NCBI GenBank assembly: GCA_963575745.1
Contig: CAUYUJ010018059.1
Location: forward strand, 803,501 to 867,500
DNA: 64,000 nt
Origin: Prorocentrum cordatum
Lineage: Eukaryota; Sar; Dinophyceae; Prorocentrales; Prorocentraceae
Direction of reading: 5' to 3'
The position numbers and the translations under genes were made by a program. Below are positions 29,996-38,239 of this stretch, piece after piece. The stretch's first letter is position 1; each line of letters opens with the position of its first letter. The notes beneath the pieces are model-generated. The model worked only from the letters and a program-made list of their open reading frames with translations, was not told the DNA's origin and searched no databases.

Positions 29996-30946
29996 CTCGT
30001 CGTTCTCATCCTCCTCCTCGTATCTTCTGCCCGCTGAGAAGGCCTTCACCTCTGCCCACATCATCGCCTTGGCCTTCTCCTGCGCAGTCTCCTCGGCCGA
30101 GACGGGCTCGGGCGTGCCCTCGTCGACCTGCTTCTGCTTGAGCAGCGTGTTCACGGCAGACGAGTCGAACAAGCGCTTCAGGGAGGCGTGCACCTGCAGC
30201 TCGTCAAGGGAGCCTGCAGACTTCTGAACATTCTGGCAGAACGAATGAACTTCATGCAGCAGCGCTTGCTTTCTGGGCGGCGGGGTCAGAGGCTCGTCGT
30301 CGTAGGGCAGCGTCGCAGCCTGCGCAGACTCGTAGGGGACGGTGTTCACACCCGTTGTGCCGACCGAGCCCTTGTCGAGGTGAATGCCGCCACCGTCGAT
30401 CACGCCGTCATCATTGCCACCGAGCACCGTGCCGTCGCCATCGCCAAGATGATGGCCGTCATCGGCAGCAGGGCCACCGTCAGCGTCGTCATCTGCATCA
30501 GGCCCGTGTGGCTCGCTGCCGTGCTCGACCTCGGCGACGTCGACGGACTCGTCTGGGCCACGCGTGTCGTCGTCGGACTCGCCTGGGCCAGGCGCGTCCT
30601 CAGGGGGCTCGAGGCCAGCCACGCCGTCGCCGTCGCCCTCGCTCTTCGTCTTCCTGTACTTGGCAAGCGGCTCGTCGTCAGATCCATCGCTGATCGAAAT
30701 TGGCCTGTCCACACCTACATGATGATGCTTCTCATACCCAGGCTCTCCGAACGCTGGCAGCCTGTCGGGGTACGACGACACAGCCGAGGCTTCGCGGCTC
30801 TCACCCGCACTGCCAGACGAGATGGTGTCGGGCTGCGTCTGCAACATGAGCCCGCTATCCACCACGGAGCGCGCGGGGCCTCGGCCAGGCACGGCCTCGA
30901 GAGGATGCCGATCCTTGACTTCGGAGCCAGAATGCCGCGGGACCAC
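29993..30946 (-). CDS. Unrecognised acidic protein of the insert (317 aa)
   Basis: The ATG at 30946 gives a Ser/Gly-rich N-terminus. A lysine pair near KYRKTKSEGDG is followed by a long Asp/Gly/Glu-rich acidic centre. The C-terminal helical domain starts at about residue 215 (PPPRKQALLHEVHSFCQNVQ, SLDELQVHASLKRLFDSS, AVNTLLKQKQVDEGTPEPVS) and the end is EEEDENDE. The C-terminal third looks like a folded, conserved domain. It is the most upstream gene of the minus-strand set. A nuclear acidic protein is likely; nothing more can be said. Confidence 0.6.
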   Translation of the reverse strand: MVPRHSGSEVKDRHPLEAVPGRGPARSVVDSGLMLQTQPDTISSGSAGESREASAVSSYPDRLPAFGEPGYEKHHHVGVDRPISISDGSDDEPLAKYRKTKSEGDGDGVAGLEPPEDAPGPGESDDDTRGPDESVDVAEVEHGSEPHGPDADDDADGGPAADDGHHLGDGDGTVLGGNDDGVIDGGGIHLDKGSVGTTGVNTVPYESAQAATLPYDDEPLTPPPRKQALLHEVHSFCQNVQKSAGSLDELQVHASLKRLFDSSAVNTLLKQKQVDEGTPEPVSAEETAQEKAKAMMWAEVKAFSAGRRYEEEDENDE

Positions 30947-31049
30947 ACCGCTGCGTTTGCTTCCCCTTCTGCTGCGGGGATTGCCTCATCATTCCAGCCT
31001 CCTGTCCAGCCTGTGCTGTCTATTGCTTGTTTCTGCAGTCCTCTGTTCC

Positions 31050-31305
31050 TCGTATTCCTTCTTCTCCTCCTCTCCTTGTTCCTCCTCACCCTCCTCCCTC
31101 GTCGTTCTCCTCCTCCTCCTCCTCCTCCTCCTCCCTCGTCCTCCTCATCCTTCTCCTCTCCTTCCACTTCCTCCTCCTCCCGCTCCTCCTCCTCCTCCTC
31201 CTCCTCCTCTCCTCCTCCTCCTCCTCTTCCTCCTCCTCCTCCTCCTCCTCCTCTTCCTCCTCCTCCCCCCCTTATTCCTCCTCATCCTCCTCTTCCTCTT
31301 AACTT
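31050..31305. repeat. (TCC)n-rich polypyrimidine tract
   Basis: TCC-rich DNA upstream (minus sense) of the acidic-protein gene. Confidence 0.9.
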
Positions 31306-31628
31306 ATCATGTCTCCTATTTTTATATCGTTACCCTCGGGGTCCGAGATGAATCTTGATCCCCCTCTCGAACTTGGCCTATAGCTCGCAATATAAGTTCG
31401 CAAGCCGTAGAGGCCAAAGGCATGCGAAGCAACACAATATTGTATAACCAGAAGAATAACACAACACACGCTTATGTCAATATATCATACACAGCAACAT
31501 CGAATGCACAACCTTGTAAATCTTGTGTAAAACCGTAGCAACACGTAACCCTATGAAAAAATTGACTTGGATCCATAAGATCTTGCAAATCTAGGTTACA
31601 CGAAATGTTAGGAACATAAAAAAAACGC
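31306..31628. other. AT-richer non-coding right subterminal region of the insert
   Basis: About 320 bp, clearly AT-richer than the rest of the locus, with no ORF of note. If the insert is a transposon this is where a promoter and transposase-binding sites for the minus-strand genes would lie. No defined motif was found. Confidence 0.4.
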
Positions 31629-31677
31629 CGGCAATAAAAAATAATTGCCATCGTCTTGGCGTTTAAAATAACCGCCA
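31629..31677. repeat. Right paired AT-rich palindromic modules R1 and R2
   Basis: R1 (31629-31650) reads CGGC, A/T core, GCCA. R2 (31657-31677) reads TGGC, A/T core ending AATAACC, GCCA. R2 matches L1 at 18 of 21 and R1 matches L2 at 19 of 22. They lie immediately before the resumption of the recombinase ORF. Confidence 0.8.
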
Positions 31678-31691
31678 GCGCACCTCAGGGC

Positions 31692-32414
31692 TTGAAGGGC
31701 TGGAAGCGGCTCGCCCCTGGGCGGGCGCGGCTGCCGCTGCCGTGGGAGGTCGTCGCGCTGATCGCGCTGGAGCTGCTGCTGACCGGCTTCTGGGCGATGG
31801 CGGCTTGGACGATCATCACCTTCCACTGCTACCTGCGCCCCAGCGAGCTGCAGCGGGTTACCGCCGAGATGCTCGTGCCGCCTGTGCCGGGGACCCACGT
31901 GGCGAACTGGGCGATCGTGCTGCACCCGAGCGAGGAGGAGATCAGCAGCAAGACAAGGGAGTTCGACGAGACCGTGGTGTTCGATCTGCCGCTGTTCCAC
32001 TTCCTCGTGCCCGTGCTCGCCTACCTCAAGAGGGAGACGCCGGCCGGGCAGCCGCTGTTCGCATTCCGGCACGCCGACCTGGTGGTCCAGTTTCGGGAGG
32101 CGGCGGGGCGCGCAGGGGTCCAGGCTCTGGGCCCGGAGCTGTATATGCTGAGACACAGCGGGCCCAGCCACGATCGAGCGCGCCAGCTGCGGACGCTGCA
32201 GGAGATCAAGCTGAGAGGTCGCTGGCACTGCGACTCCAGCGTGAGGCGCTACCAGAAGGAGGGGCGCGTGGGCGAGCAGCTGCAGCGGCTGTCCCCGGGC
32301 GTCCGCGCGAGGGTGGTCGAGGCGGCGACGCAGCTGCCGACTTGCCTCGCGAGGCCTTCGCTCGCGCCTTGGCCAGCCGGGGTGCCCGCCTGGTCCAGCC
32401 GCAGGTCTTTCTAG
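31692..32414 (+). pseudogene. YR-element ORFd, 3' part: tyrosine recombinase catalytic domain
   Basis: Resumes with LKGWKRLAPGRARLPLPW in the same frame as 15999-16355. The catalytic set is visible: Arg in LRPSEL (31836), His in MLRHSG (32154), Arg in HDRA (32175), Trp in LRGRW and Tyr in VRRYQKEG (32250), in the correct order for the R-H-R-W-Y signature. The chain then runs to a stop at 32414, overlapping the methyltransferase frame. With the upstream part it makes about 359 residues, normal for a YR-retroelement recombinase. The catalytic residues survive, but the gene is disrupted by the insert. Confidence 0.85.
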
Positions 32415-33169
32415 AGCTGTTCAGCGGGCATGGCGGGCTCTCGCGGGCGCTTCGCGAGAGGGGCTTCGTCGTGCTCGAGTGGGACATCTGCCGTGGGCCT
32501 GCCTGGGACCTTTCGGCAAGGAAGGCCCAGAAGCTCGTGAGAGGCTGGATCCTGGCCGGACAGGTCTGGGGAGTCTTCATGGGGACGCCGTGCCAGACGT
32601 GGACGAGGGCCAGGGACACAGGGCCGCTGCGAGAGCTGGGTCAAGCTGGACCAATTCTCCCTTCGCGGCTCCGATCTGACCAGCATCTGATGGGGCTTCC
32701 TGAGGTCACCCATCCTGCCGATGTGCAAGCCATTCGAATTGGTAATATTCTTGCTGGTTTCTGTTGCAGTATTTTTGAGTTGATGCACTTGCTCCAGCGC
32801 CCAGTGGCGCTGGAGAATCCTGCACGTTCGCGTCTCTGGCTGCTGCCTCGTCTCAAAAAAGCTGCCGCATGGAGTACTAGCCAGCTCGTGTATACGGACA
32901 TGTGCCAATGGGGGACGCCGTGGAAGAAGCCGACCAAGATTTTAGGGGATCGCGTATCTCTGCAGTCTGTTGCTCGTGAGTGTCATGGCAAGCTCTGCTC
33001 TCGCACGGGAAAAAAGCACACATCAATTCATGGCCTCGCTCAGGGAGGCGGCTTTAAGACGAAAGCCGCTCAGCAGTATCCTCCTGCTTTGTGCAAGGCC
33101 CTCGCTCGTTGCTTCGATCACGCTCATGGCAGTTCTAAGACGATTGCATTGACCAGTCTTTTTGTTTAA
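32336..33169 (+). CDS. YR-element C5-methyltransferase-like domain (about 277 aa)
   Basis: The frame is shifted relative to the recombinase ORF and has no ATG before the domain, so expression would need frameshifting or an unseen start. Motifs: VFLELFSGHGGLSRAL (motif I, SAM binding), VLEWDICRG (acidic residue after strand 2), VFMGTPCQTWTRARD (motif IV with Pro-Cys nucleophile) and VALENPARSRLW (motif VI, ENP instead of ENV). Conserved-looking QWGTPWKKPT and a basic end follow, then stop at 33169. This fits the cytosine-C5 methyltransferase fold rather than the adenine Dam-like domain of classical DIRS elements. Capture of cytosine methyltransferases by eukaryotic retrotransposons is known. 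Confidence 0.75.
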   Translation, partial: ADLPREAFARALASRGARLVQPQVFLELFSGHGGLSRALRERGFVVLEWDICRGPAWDLSARKAQKLVRGWILAGQVWGVFMGTPCQTWTRARDTGPLRELGQAGPILPSRLRSDQHLMGLPEVTHPADVQAIRIGNILAGFCCSIFELMHLLQRPVALENPARSRLWLLPRLKKAAAWSTSQLVYTDMCQWGTPWKKPTKILGDRVSLQSVARECHGKLCSRTGKKHTSIHGLAQGGGFKTKAAQQYPPALCKALARCFDHAHGSSKTIALTSLFV

Positions 33170-33222
33170 CGGTGAATAATTCAGCAGTTTATCGAGATGA
33201 CCAAGGATTGTTTGGCAGGTTT

Positions 33223-33387
33223 GCGTTTAGTTGTACCCTCGACTCAGTGTTGTGCAGCTGGTCGTCTGGCTCGCCTCCGCCCGCTGTCCAATCATCTGTG
33301 CCGGTGCACCTTCTCTGAAGCTTGCTCGGGCGCGCGGCGCCCCGAAAAAAGGCGCCCTCTGGCCTCGGCAGCGGCGGCGGGAGGCAT
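33223..33387 (+). repeat. Split direct repeat B1
   Basis: A 165-bp block starting GCGTTTAGTTGTACCC and ending GGGAGGCAT, matching B2 at 33528-33692 with two differences. It abuts A2 directly. Confidence 0.95.
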
Positions 33388-33507
33388 GCCCACTACTTCG
33401 TTGTAGATTGCCAGACGTCACAGCAGGAGAGGCCGCATTTCATGGCCATGGATCCGTGCAGCATTCCTTTGCCATTCCATTGCCATTTGAGGTCTCTTTG
33501 TTGCGCT
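33387..33507 (+). repeat. Split direct repeat A2
   Basis: 121 bp identical as read to A1 at the 5' end of the element. Confidence 0.95.
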
Positions 33508-33527
33508 CCCAGCCCTCCCTCCCTCGC

Positions 33528-33692
33528 GCGTTTAGTTGTACCCTCGACTCAGTGTTGCGCAGCTGGTCGTCTGGCTCGCCTCCGCCCGCTGTCCAATCAT
33601 CTGTGCCGGTGCACCTTCTCTGAAGCTTGCTCGGGCGCGCGGCGCCCCGAAAAAAGGCGTCCTCTGGCCTCGGCAGCGGCGGCGGGAGGCAT
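33528..33692 (+). repeat. Split direct repeat B2, right end of the YR element
   Basis: Second copy of B1 with T/C changes near 33568 and 33660. It is followed at once by a CCTCCTCCTCC tract like the one before A1. Confidence 0.95.
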
Positions 33693-35214
33693 CCTCCTCC
33701 TCCTCCTCCCCCAGTGCACCGGTGTGTGAGAACAGCACCGCCGTGTGCCACCGCCGCGTGCCCCCGCCTGCACGAGCCGCCCGCGACCCGCGTCCCCGCG
33801 GCCCGCACCCTTTCGCTCTCGTCCGCATTGGAAACCGTCTCGATCAAACAGGTTCTGGCGCGGTATCCTGAAAGGTTTCCTACGGTTTCCACGGCTTACG
33901 CCTTTTGCCCGTTGCGTTGTTTCTTGATGAACCCAGCATGAAGAGTTAGGTCTTCGCGCAATTAGGCGTCCATACCGAGCCGCAGTTATCTGCCCGGGCT
34001 TCCGCAAGTTTCTTCGAGCCGCCCGCGGGTGTCCACGGTTCCGCGCGCACCGAGCCAGGATGGCAACGGCAGCCAGCCCCCTGACGCGATCGGCTTGCCA
34101 GCGGAGCGCTCACGAAAATCGGAAGCCGAAACCCTCCCCTGTCTGCAGGGGCGGCTCTCTGGCGCCGCCATGGGGGGCTCCGCCCCGACCCAAGAAATCC
34201 GCGCGGACCTCTGAGAATTTATGCCCGTGCCGCCCATGCTGAGAGTTTCGGCCCGTTCCCCCCACGCTTGTTGTCAGATGGGTCGGCCCAGCGCCGCCGC
34301 CAGCACTCTGGGGCCCCCTTGTGCGACGCCCCTGTCGGGCCAAGCCGTCGAGACCCTGGCGGCCGAGGCAGCACGGAATCGGTCAGAGCGTTCTTCGAAT
34401 CAGGTGCAAGGCAAGGGGGGGTCGAGCGTAAAAGCAAGGAATCCGCTCGCACGGTCGAGAGCTTATGCTTGCGCCGGTCGTTCTTCATCCAGTTCTGCCC
34501 AGCAGGTGTTGCACACGCGCCACCTTCTGCGGAGATGTCGTGCGCGCACGGTGTCGGGGGCCGCCAGGCTGATCACAGGTGCGGTGTAGGCAAGCAGTTC
34601 CGGATGGGACGTGCAGCGTCGAATGTTCGCAATTGTGGTCACGTCGGTTCTTGGTGATCAAACACATTAATTCATGTGTGCAGGCCTTCGGATTGCCTTT
34701 GTTAGTGATCATATTGTGGCCGATCCTGTAAAACGTTCCTCTCACTTGAGTAGGGTAGCTCGCTTTCCTGCTCGCGCGTGTTGCGTTATTTGGCATCGTC
34801 TCTGCATTTGGCTTGCGGCTGTGCCACGTGTTGTGACAGAGATCGCCCAGTGATTCCCCCCATCTTGATGTGGGCCGTACAGTGTGGTGGCCTCGTTGAT
34901 CGTGCGGCGGTTGCATTCGTGGCGCTGTATCCCAGTGGTGCAAAAATTCAGCATTCTTGCGATAAGTAGGTTAGTTCGGCCCTTCAGGTTCAAGATGAGA
35001 TCTCATGGCATTGCGATAACCGTCATGAACATCGCCATTGTAATCAGCATCGTCATCGTTATCATTGTCCCTACCAACTTTGGCCCAAGTTTGTTCGGCC
35101 CAATGCTTGTGATGTTGAATTACCATCTCGACTCGGCAACCGAAGCTGGCGCGAAAATCTGAATATCAAGTTGCCTGCGGCGAACTCCGCCGCCACCATG
35201 CCTGTGAAAGAGTG
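33693..35214. other. Gene-free interval
   Basis: No coding region I can support. Two short related segments occur at about 34193-34235 and 34438-34478 (ATCCGC-CG-ACGG/CCTC-GAGA-TTATGC-TG-GCCG). Otherwise nothing seen. Confidence 0.5.
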
Positions 35215-35640
35215 CAGCAGGAAGGAGGCCGAGTGCAGGAACAGCGCAATTTCGACGAGTGAATTGACCTGAGACGGGTCGTGAACTCAACCTCATCTTC
35301 GACCGCGCGGTAGGAAGGAGGTCGAGTTCACGCCACGCTGCAGTTCAGCGATCCGTCTGAATTTGGACGGGTCTTGAATTCGGCCTCGTCTTCGTCCACG
35401 CGGTAGGAAGGAGGGCGTGTTCACGCCCCGTTGCACTTCCGCGAGTGGCCTGAATCGGAACGGGTCGGGGATTCGATTTCGTCTTCGGCCGCATGGTGTG
35501 AAGGAGGCAGATTTCACGCTCTGCTGCAGTGGGGTCTTGATATTGACGTCGACCTGGCCCGCGCGGTAGGGGGGAGGCCGAGTTCACGCTGCGCAGCAAC
35601 TCAGCGAGTGGTGGCTTGTGGTTCGTGATCTCGACCTCGC
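35215..35640 (+). repeat. Approximately 95-bp tandem repeat, about 4 units
   Basis: Units share GGTAGGAAGGAG (near 35310, 35402, 35498 with a variant, 35567), TTCACGC, and CTCGTCTTCG or CTCATCTTCG. Diverged array. Confidence 0.8.
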
Positions 35641-35649
35641 GTTCGCCCG

Positions 35650-35765
35650 CGCAGGGAGGAGGAGGAGGAGGAGAAGGAGGAGGAGAAGGAGGAGGGGGAT
35701 GATGATGATGATGATGATGAGGAGGAGGAGGAGGAGGAGGAGGAGGAGGAGGAGGAGGAGGCTTC
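35650..35765. repeat. (GGA)n / (GAT)n microsatellite
   Basis: GGAGGAGGAG with an ATGATGATG block at 35698-35722. Confidence 0.95.
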
Positions 35766-35970
35766 TTGAGGCCTTCTTGTCAGGGTCTCCTGGGCCTCCT
35801 GAGACCTTATTGGCGGCCTCTTGGGGCGTCTCGGGCCGTCTTAGAGGGCCTCTGGGCCTGTCTGGGAGGCCGTCTTGGGGGCTTTCCTAGGCCGTCTTGG
35901 TGTCCTCTTGAAGCGTCTCAGGGCCGTGCGCCGTCTTGGTGTCATCTTGATTGCCTTGGAAGCCGCATTG
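35760..35970 (+). repeat. CTTGGGGCC-family minisatellite
   Basis: GGCCGTCTTGG, GGCCTCTTGGGGC and TCTCGGGCC units; same family as at 9.7 and 42.7-43.6 kb. Confidence 0.8.
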
Positions 35971-36286
35971 GAGGCCATATCGCCCGCCTGGCGGCCGCCA
36001 GAGAGATAATTCAGGGGGGGTCAGCAGGTGCGCCAAAAAGACCTCCCAGACAACAGCAAGCATTCGAGCACGCCCACTGAGTACAAGGTCCAGAGGCGGA
36101 ATCTCTGTCCAGTTTCTAGTGGGGTTCGGCTCATCTTGCCTCCGTGCTTGTGCCGCCCCAAGAAGTCTGGGGTTTGGGTTCCTGGGCCCGTTAAGCACAT
36201 CTACAGTGCTCAACACAGAGAACTCGAAGGGACTTGAGCCACACTCGAATTCGTGCCTCGAGGTACGGTGGCGGATACTTTCGCCG

Positions 36287-37714
36287 ATGATTACAAGCAT
36301 GTCATCTGCGCTAGCATCCCTCTCGCGATCGTCACCGCGAAGGCACGTGTCGTCGGCCGCGTGCGGCACCGCCATCACGAGCGTGGCGCCCCTCCTCCAG
36401 AAGGTGGTCCGTGACGTGCCGAGCATTTTCGACGGCACCGGCGTGACAGAGGCGCCCGTCGCGCAGTTCTACGACATGGATTTGTGGGACCAGCATCTCG
36501 ACAGCTTGAAAAGTGCGTTCGGCCCCACTTTCCAGCATGCCATGGCCATCAAGTCCAACTCCGTCTCGAAGATGCTCCGGCATGCGTTCGACAGACACGG
36601 CATGGGCATCGAGTGCGCAAGCATCGGCGAAGTCTTGCACGCGCAGAGACTGGGAATCCCGAACTCGCACATCGTGTTCGATTCGCCCTGCAAGACGGAA
36701 GCGGAACAAGTCTACGCGTTGACGGAGAAGATTCACACGAATTTGGACAATTTCGTCGATTTCGAGCGGGCGCGAAAGTTTGTGAACGACGATTTAAAAT
36801 TGGATACGTCTGATTCTAAGTCAACTCCTGGACGGGTTGTGGGTTTCCGGATCAACCCGTTGGTGGGGGCGGGGGAGATCGCCGCCCTCTCGGTGAGCAC
36901 CGCAGAAAGCAAGTTCGGCGTAGCAGTCAGTGAGAAGGAAGAGTTGATTAAAGCGTATGTGGAGAACCCGTGGCTCAATTCGATGCACATCCATGTGGGT
37001 TCTGGGGGGATGGGTCTTGCGGTGCTGACGGGTGGCGTTCGTGTTCTCGTTGACCTTGCGAAGGAAATCAACAGCATTGTAAAGCACAAGCAGATCACGC
37101 ATTTGGACATTGGTGGCGGCTTGCCCGCGAACTACGGGTCAGACGCGTGGGCCACTGAAAACGTGCCTACCCATCTGGCCTACGCCCAGCATTTGAGGAG
37201 AGAAATCCCAGAGCTTTTCACTGGGGAGTTCCATGTAATCACTGAGTTCGGGCAGAGCCTGTTCGCCAAGTGCGGCTTTCTGGCTTCGAGGGTAGAGTGG
37301 ATAAAGGGCACGAGCGCGAATCCCATCGCAATCATTCATTTTGGTGCCGACTCTTGCGTTCGTCAAGTGTACAGAGGGGAGGAGCATAAGAGGAGGCTGG
37401 AAGCGTACAAAGAGGATGGCTCGGCGTTCGAAAATGGTGCGCAGCAGCTTGACACGTCGGTCGGTGGACCGTTGTGCTTCCAGGGCGACTTCGTGGCAAA
37501 GAACATTCGCTTGCCGCGCGACCTCAAGCGCAGAGATTTCATCGTGATGAAGGACGCCGGCGCCAATACCATTTCCATGTTCTCTAGACATTGTTCGCGT
37601 TTCTGCCCGCCCGTGTACGGATTTCGGTGGGAGGGCGCTGACGTGTCCGAAGTTTTTGAGCTGAAGCCGCGGGAGACAATCGCAGAGTTGAGCGGCTTCT
37701 GGGGAAAGTTATAG
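36287..37714 (+). CDS. PLP-dependent decarboxylase, diaminopimelate/ornithine decarboxylase fold type III (475 aa)
   Basis: Intronless ORF; the frame is open further upstream through repeat DNA, so the ATG at 36287 (or 36299) is taken. The first 30 residues are Ser/Arg/Ala-rich, possibly a targeting leader. HAMAIKSNSVSK near residue 89 carries the PLP Lys. Then GIECASIGEVLHAQRLG, VVGFRINPLVGAGE, SMHIHVGSGGMGL (PLP phosphate and His stacking region, about 233), LDIGGGLPANYG (about 275), VITEFGQSLFA (in place of EPGR), GPLCFQGDFVAKN and KDAGANTISMFSRHCSRF near the C-terminus. The order and spacing match the alanine racemase-like barrel and C-terminal beta domain of this family. Length is normal. 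Substrate is not settled: the usual Gly-Arg of the EPGR motif is FGQS here, so it may be a divergent amino-acid decarboxylase. One of the most secure genes in the window. Confidence 0.9.
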   Translation: MITSMSSALASLSRSSPRRHVSSAACGTAITSVAPLLQKVVRDVPSIFDGTGVTEAPVAQFYDMDLWDQHLDSLKSAFGPTFQHAMAIKSNSVSKMLRHAFDRHGMGIECASIGEVLHAQRLGIPNSHIVFDSPCKTEAEQVYALTEKIHTNLDNFVDFERARKFVNDDLKLDTSDSKSTPGRVVGFRINPLVGAGEIAALSVSTAESKFGVAVSEKEELIKAYVENPWLNSMHIHVGSGGMGLAVLTGGVRVLVDLAKEINSIVKHKQITHLDIGGGLPANYGSDAWATENVPTHLAYAQHLRREIPELFTGEFHVITEFGQSLFAKCGFLASRVEWIKGTSANPIAIIHFGADSCVRQVYRGEEHKRRLEAYKEDGSAFENGAQQLDTSVGGPLCFQGDFVAKNIRLPRDLKRRDFIVMKDAGANTISMFSRHCSRFCPPVYGFRWEGADVSEVFELKPRETIAELSGFWGKL

Positions 37715-37969
37715 GGTGACGAAGTTGAGTTTGCGAATGACATTCGAGAGTCAGGAGAAGCGAAGAGTCGCAGAGCGGGTGTTGACGATCGCATGTGTGT
37801 GAGGAGGAGAGAAAGAATGACCATCATGATCGAAGACCCCTACGGCCAGGCAATGCCGCCCCCTGCCTGTGCGGCCACGCAAGCGGACTGCGTGTTCCCC
37901 GGCCGTTCGGGAAACCATTGGGGGAGCATTGGGGAGGGGTTGTATTGGGATGGTACTCGTGCCGTTGGC

Positions 37970-38150
37970 ACTCTGATCGGCCTGCTTCGGCCATATTGTG
38001 GCTCTCGGGTCGTCTTGAGGGTCTCCCTAGGCCGTCGTGGGCCCCTTTTAGAGCACCGTGGGTCGTCTTGGGACTCTTGGGCCGTCTTGGGGCCTTCTTG
38101 GCGATGTTCTAGACCGTCTTGGGGCGATCTTGGGAGCTTTTTGGGCCGTA
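37970..38150 (+). repeat. CTTGGGGCC-family minisatellite
   Basis: GTCGTCTTGAGGG, GGCCGTCTTGGGGCC and related units. Confidence 0.75.
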
Positions 38151-38239
38151 GAGGGCTGCCAGAAGCCCGAAAAGGCTACAACGCAGTGAAACAATAGCCT
38201 GGCGAAGAACCCAACCATATGCAGTTGCGGGTACCGCGA

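Larger units (their letters stand above)
16356..31691 (-). mobile_element. Candidate 15.3-kb transposon-like insert with minus-strand gene set
   Basis: This DNA splits the recombinase ORF. Removing it joins LPRSAQAS to LKGWKRLAPG with no frame change. Ends: CTGAGGTTCCGTGGC on the left against CTGAGGTGCGCTGGC (reverse complement of the right), 12 of 15 matches. Each end also has two tandem AT-rich modules bounded by GGC and GCC. Every credible coding segment inside lies on the minus strand, including a candidate DDE transposase and a C5-methyltransferase-like gene. No clear target-site duplication is visible. Alternatives are an assembly join or a segmental insertion by another route. I infer a mobile element, but transposition is not proven. 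Confidence 0.55.
11477..33692 (+). mobile_element. Tyrosine-recombinase (Ngaro/PAT/DIRS-like) retroelement, interrupted by a 15.3-kb insert
   Basis: The element is defined by split direct repeats in the order A1 (11477-11597), ORFs, B1 (33223-33387), A2 (33387-33507), B2 (33528-33692). A1 and A2 match 121/121 and B1 and B2 163/165 as read. Between them are a small membrane-protein ORF, a gag-like ORF, RT plus RNase H, a tyrosine recombinase and a C5-methyltransferase-like domain. A1...B1-A2-B2 repeats are the known hallmark of Ngaro/PAT-type elements, which integrate by recombinase and lack DDE integrase. Without the insert (about 16356-31691) the element is about 6.9 kb, normal for the group. 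The near-identity of the repeats implies recent insertion. The C-terminal methyltransferase is unlike the Dam-like domain usual in DIRS elements. Confidence 0.85.

Noticed and set aside
28733-31358. Plus-strand Leu/Ser/Pro ORFs of up to 434 aa
   Set aside because: They run through TCC tracts and are antisense to the better-supported minus-strand segments.
16345-31700. Target-site duplication at the insert borders
   Set aside because: The only shared bases (CCCTGAGG/CCTCAGGG) are inverted rather than direct, so they count as terminal inverted repeat at most.
11477-33692. LTR retrotransposon interpretation of the 121-bp repeats
   Set aside because: No integrase, no primer-binding site or polypurine tract was seen, and the B1-A2-B2 order plus a tyrosine recombinase fits split direct repeats.
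11477-33692. Assembly chimera as sole explanation of the split recombinase
   Set aside because: Not excluded, but the preserved frame and matching terminal modules at both borders make a real insertion more likely.
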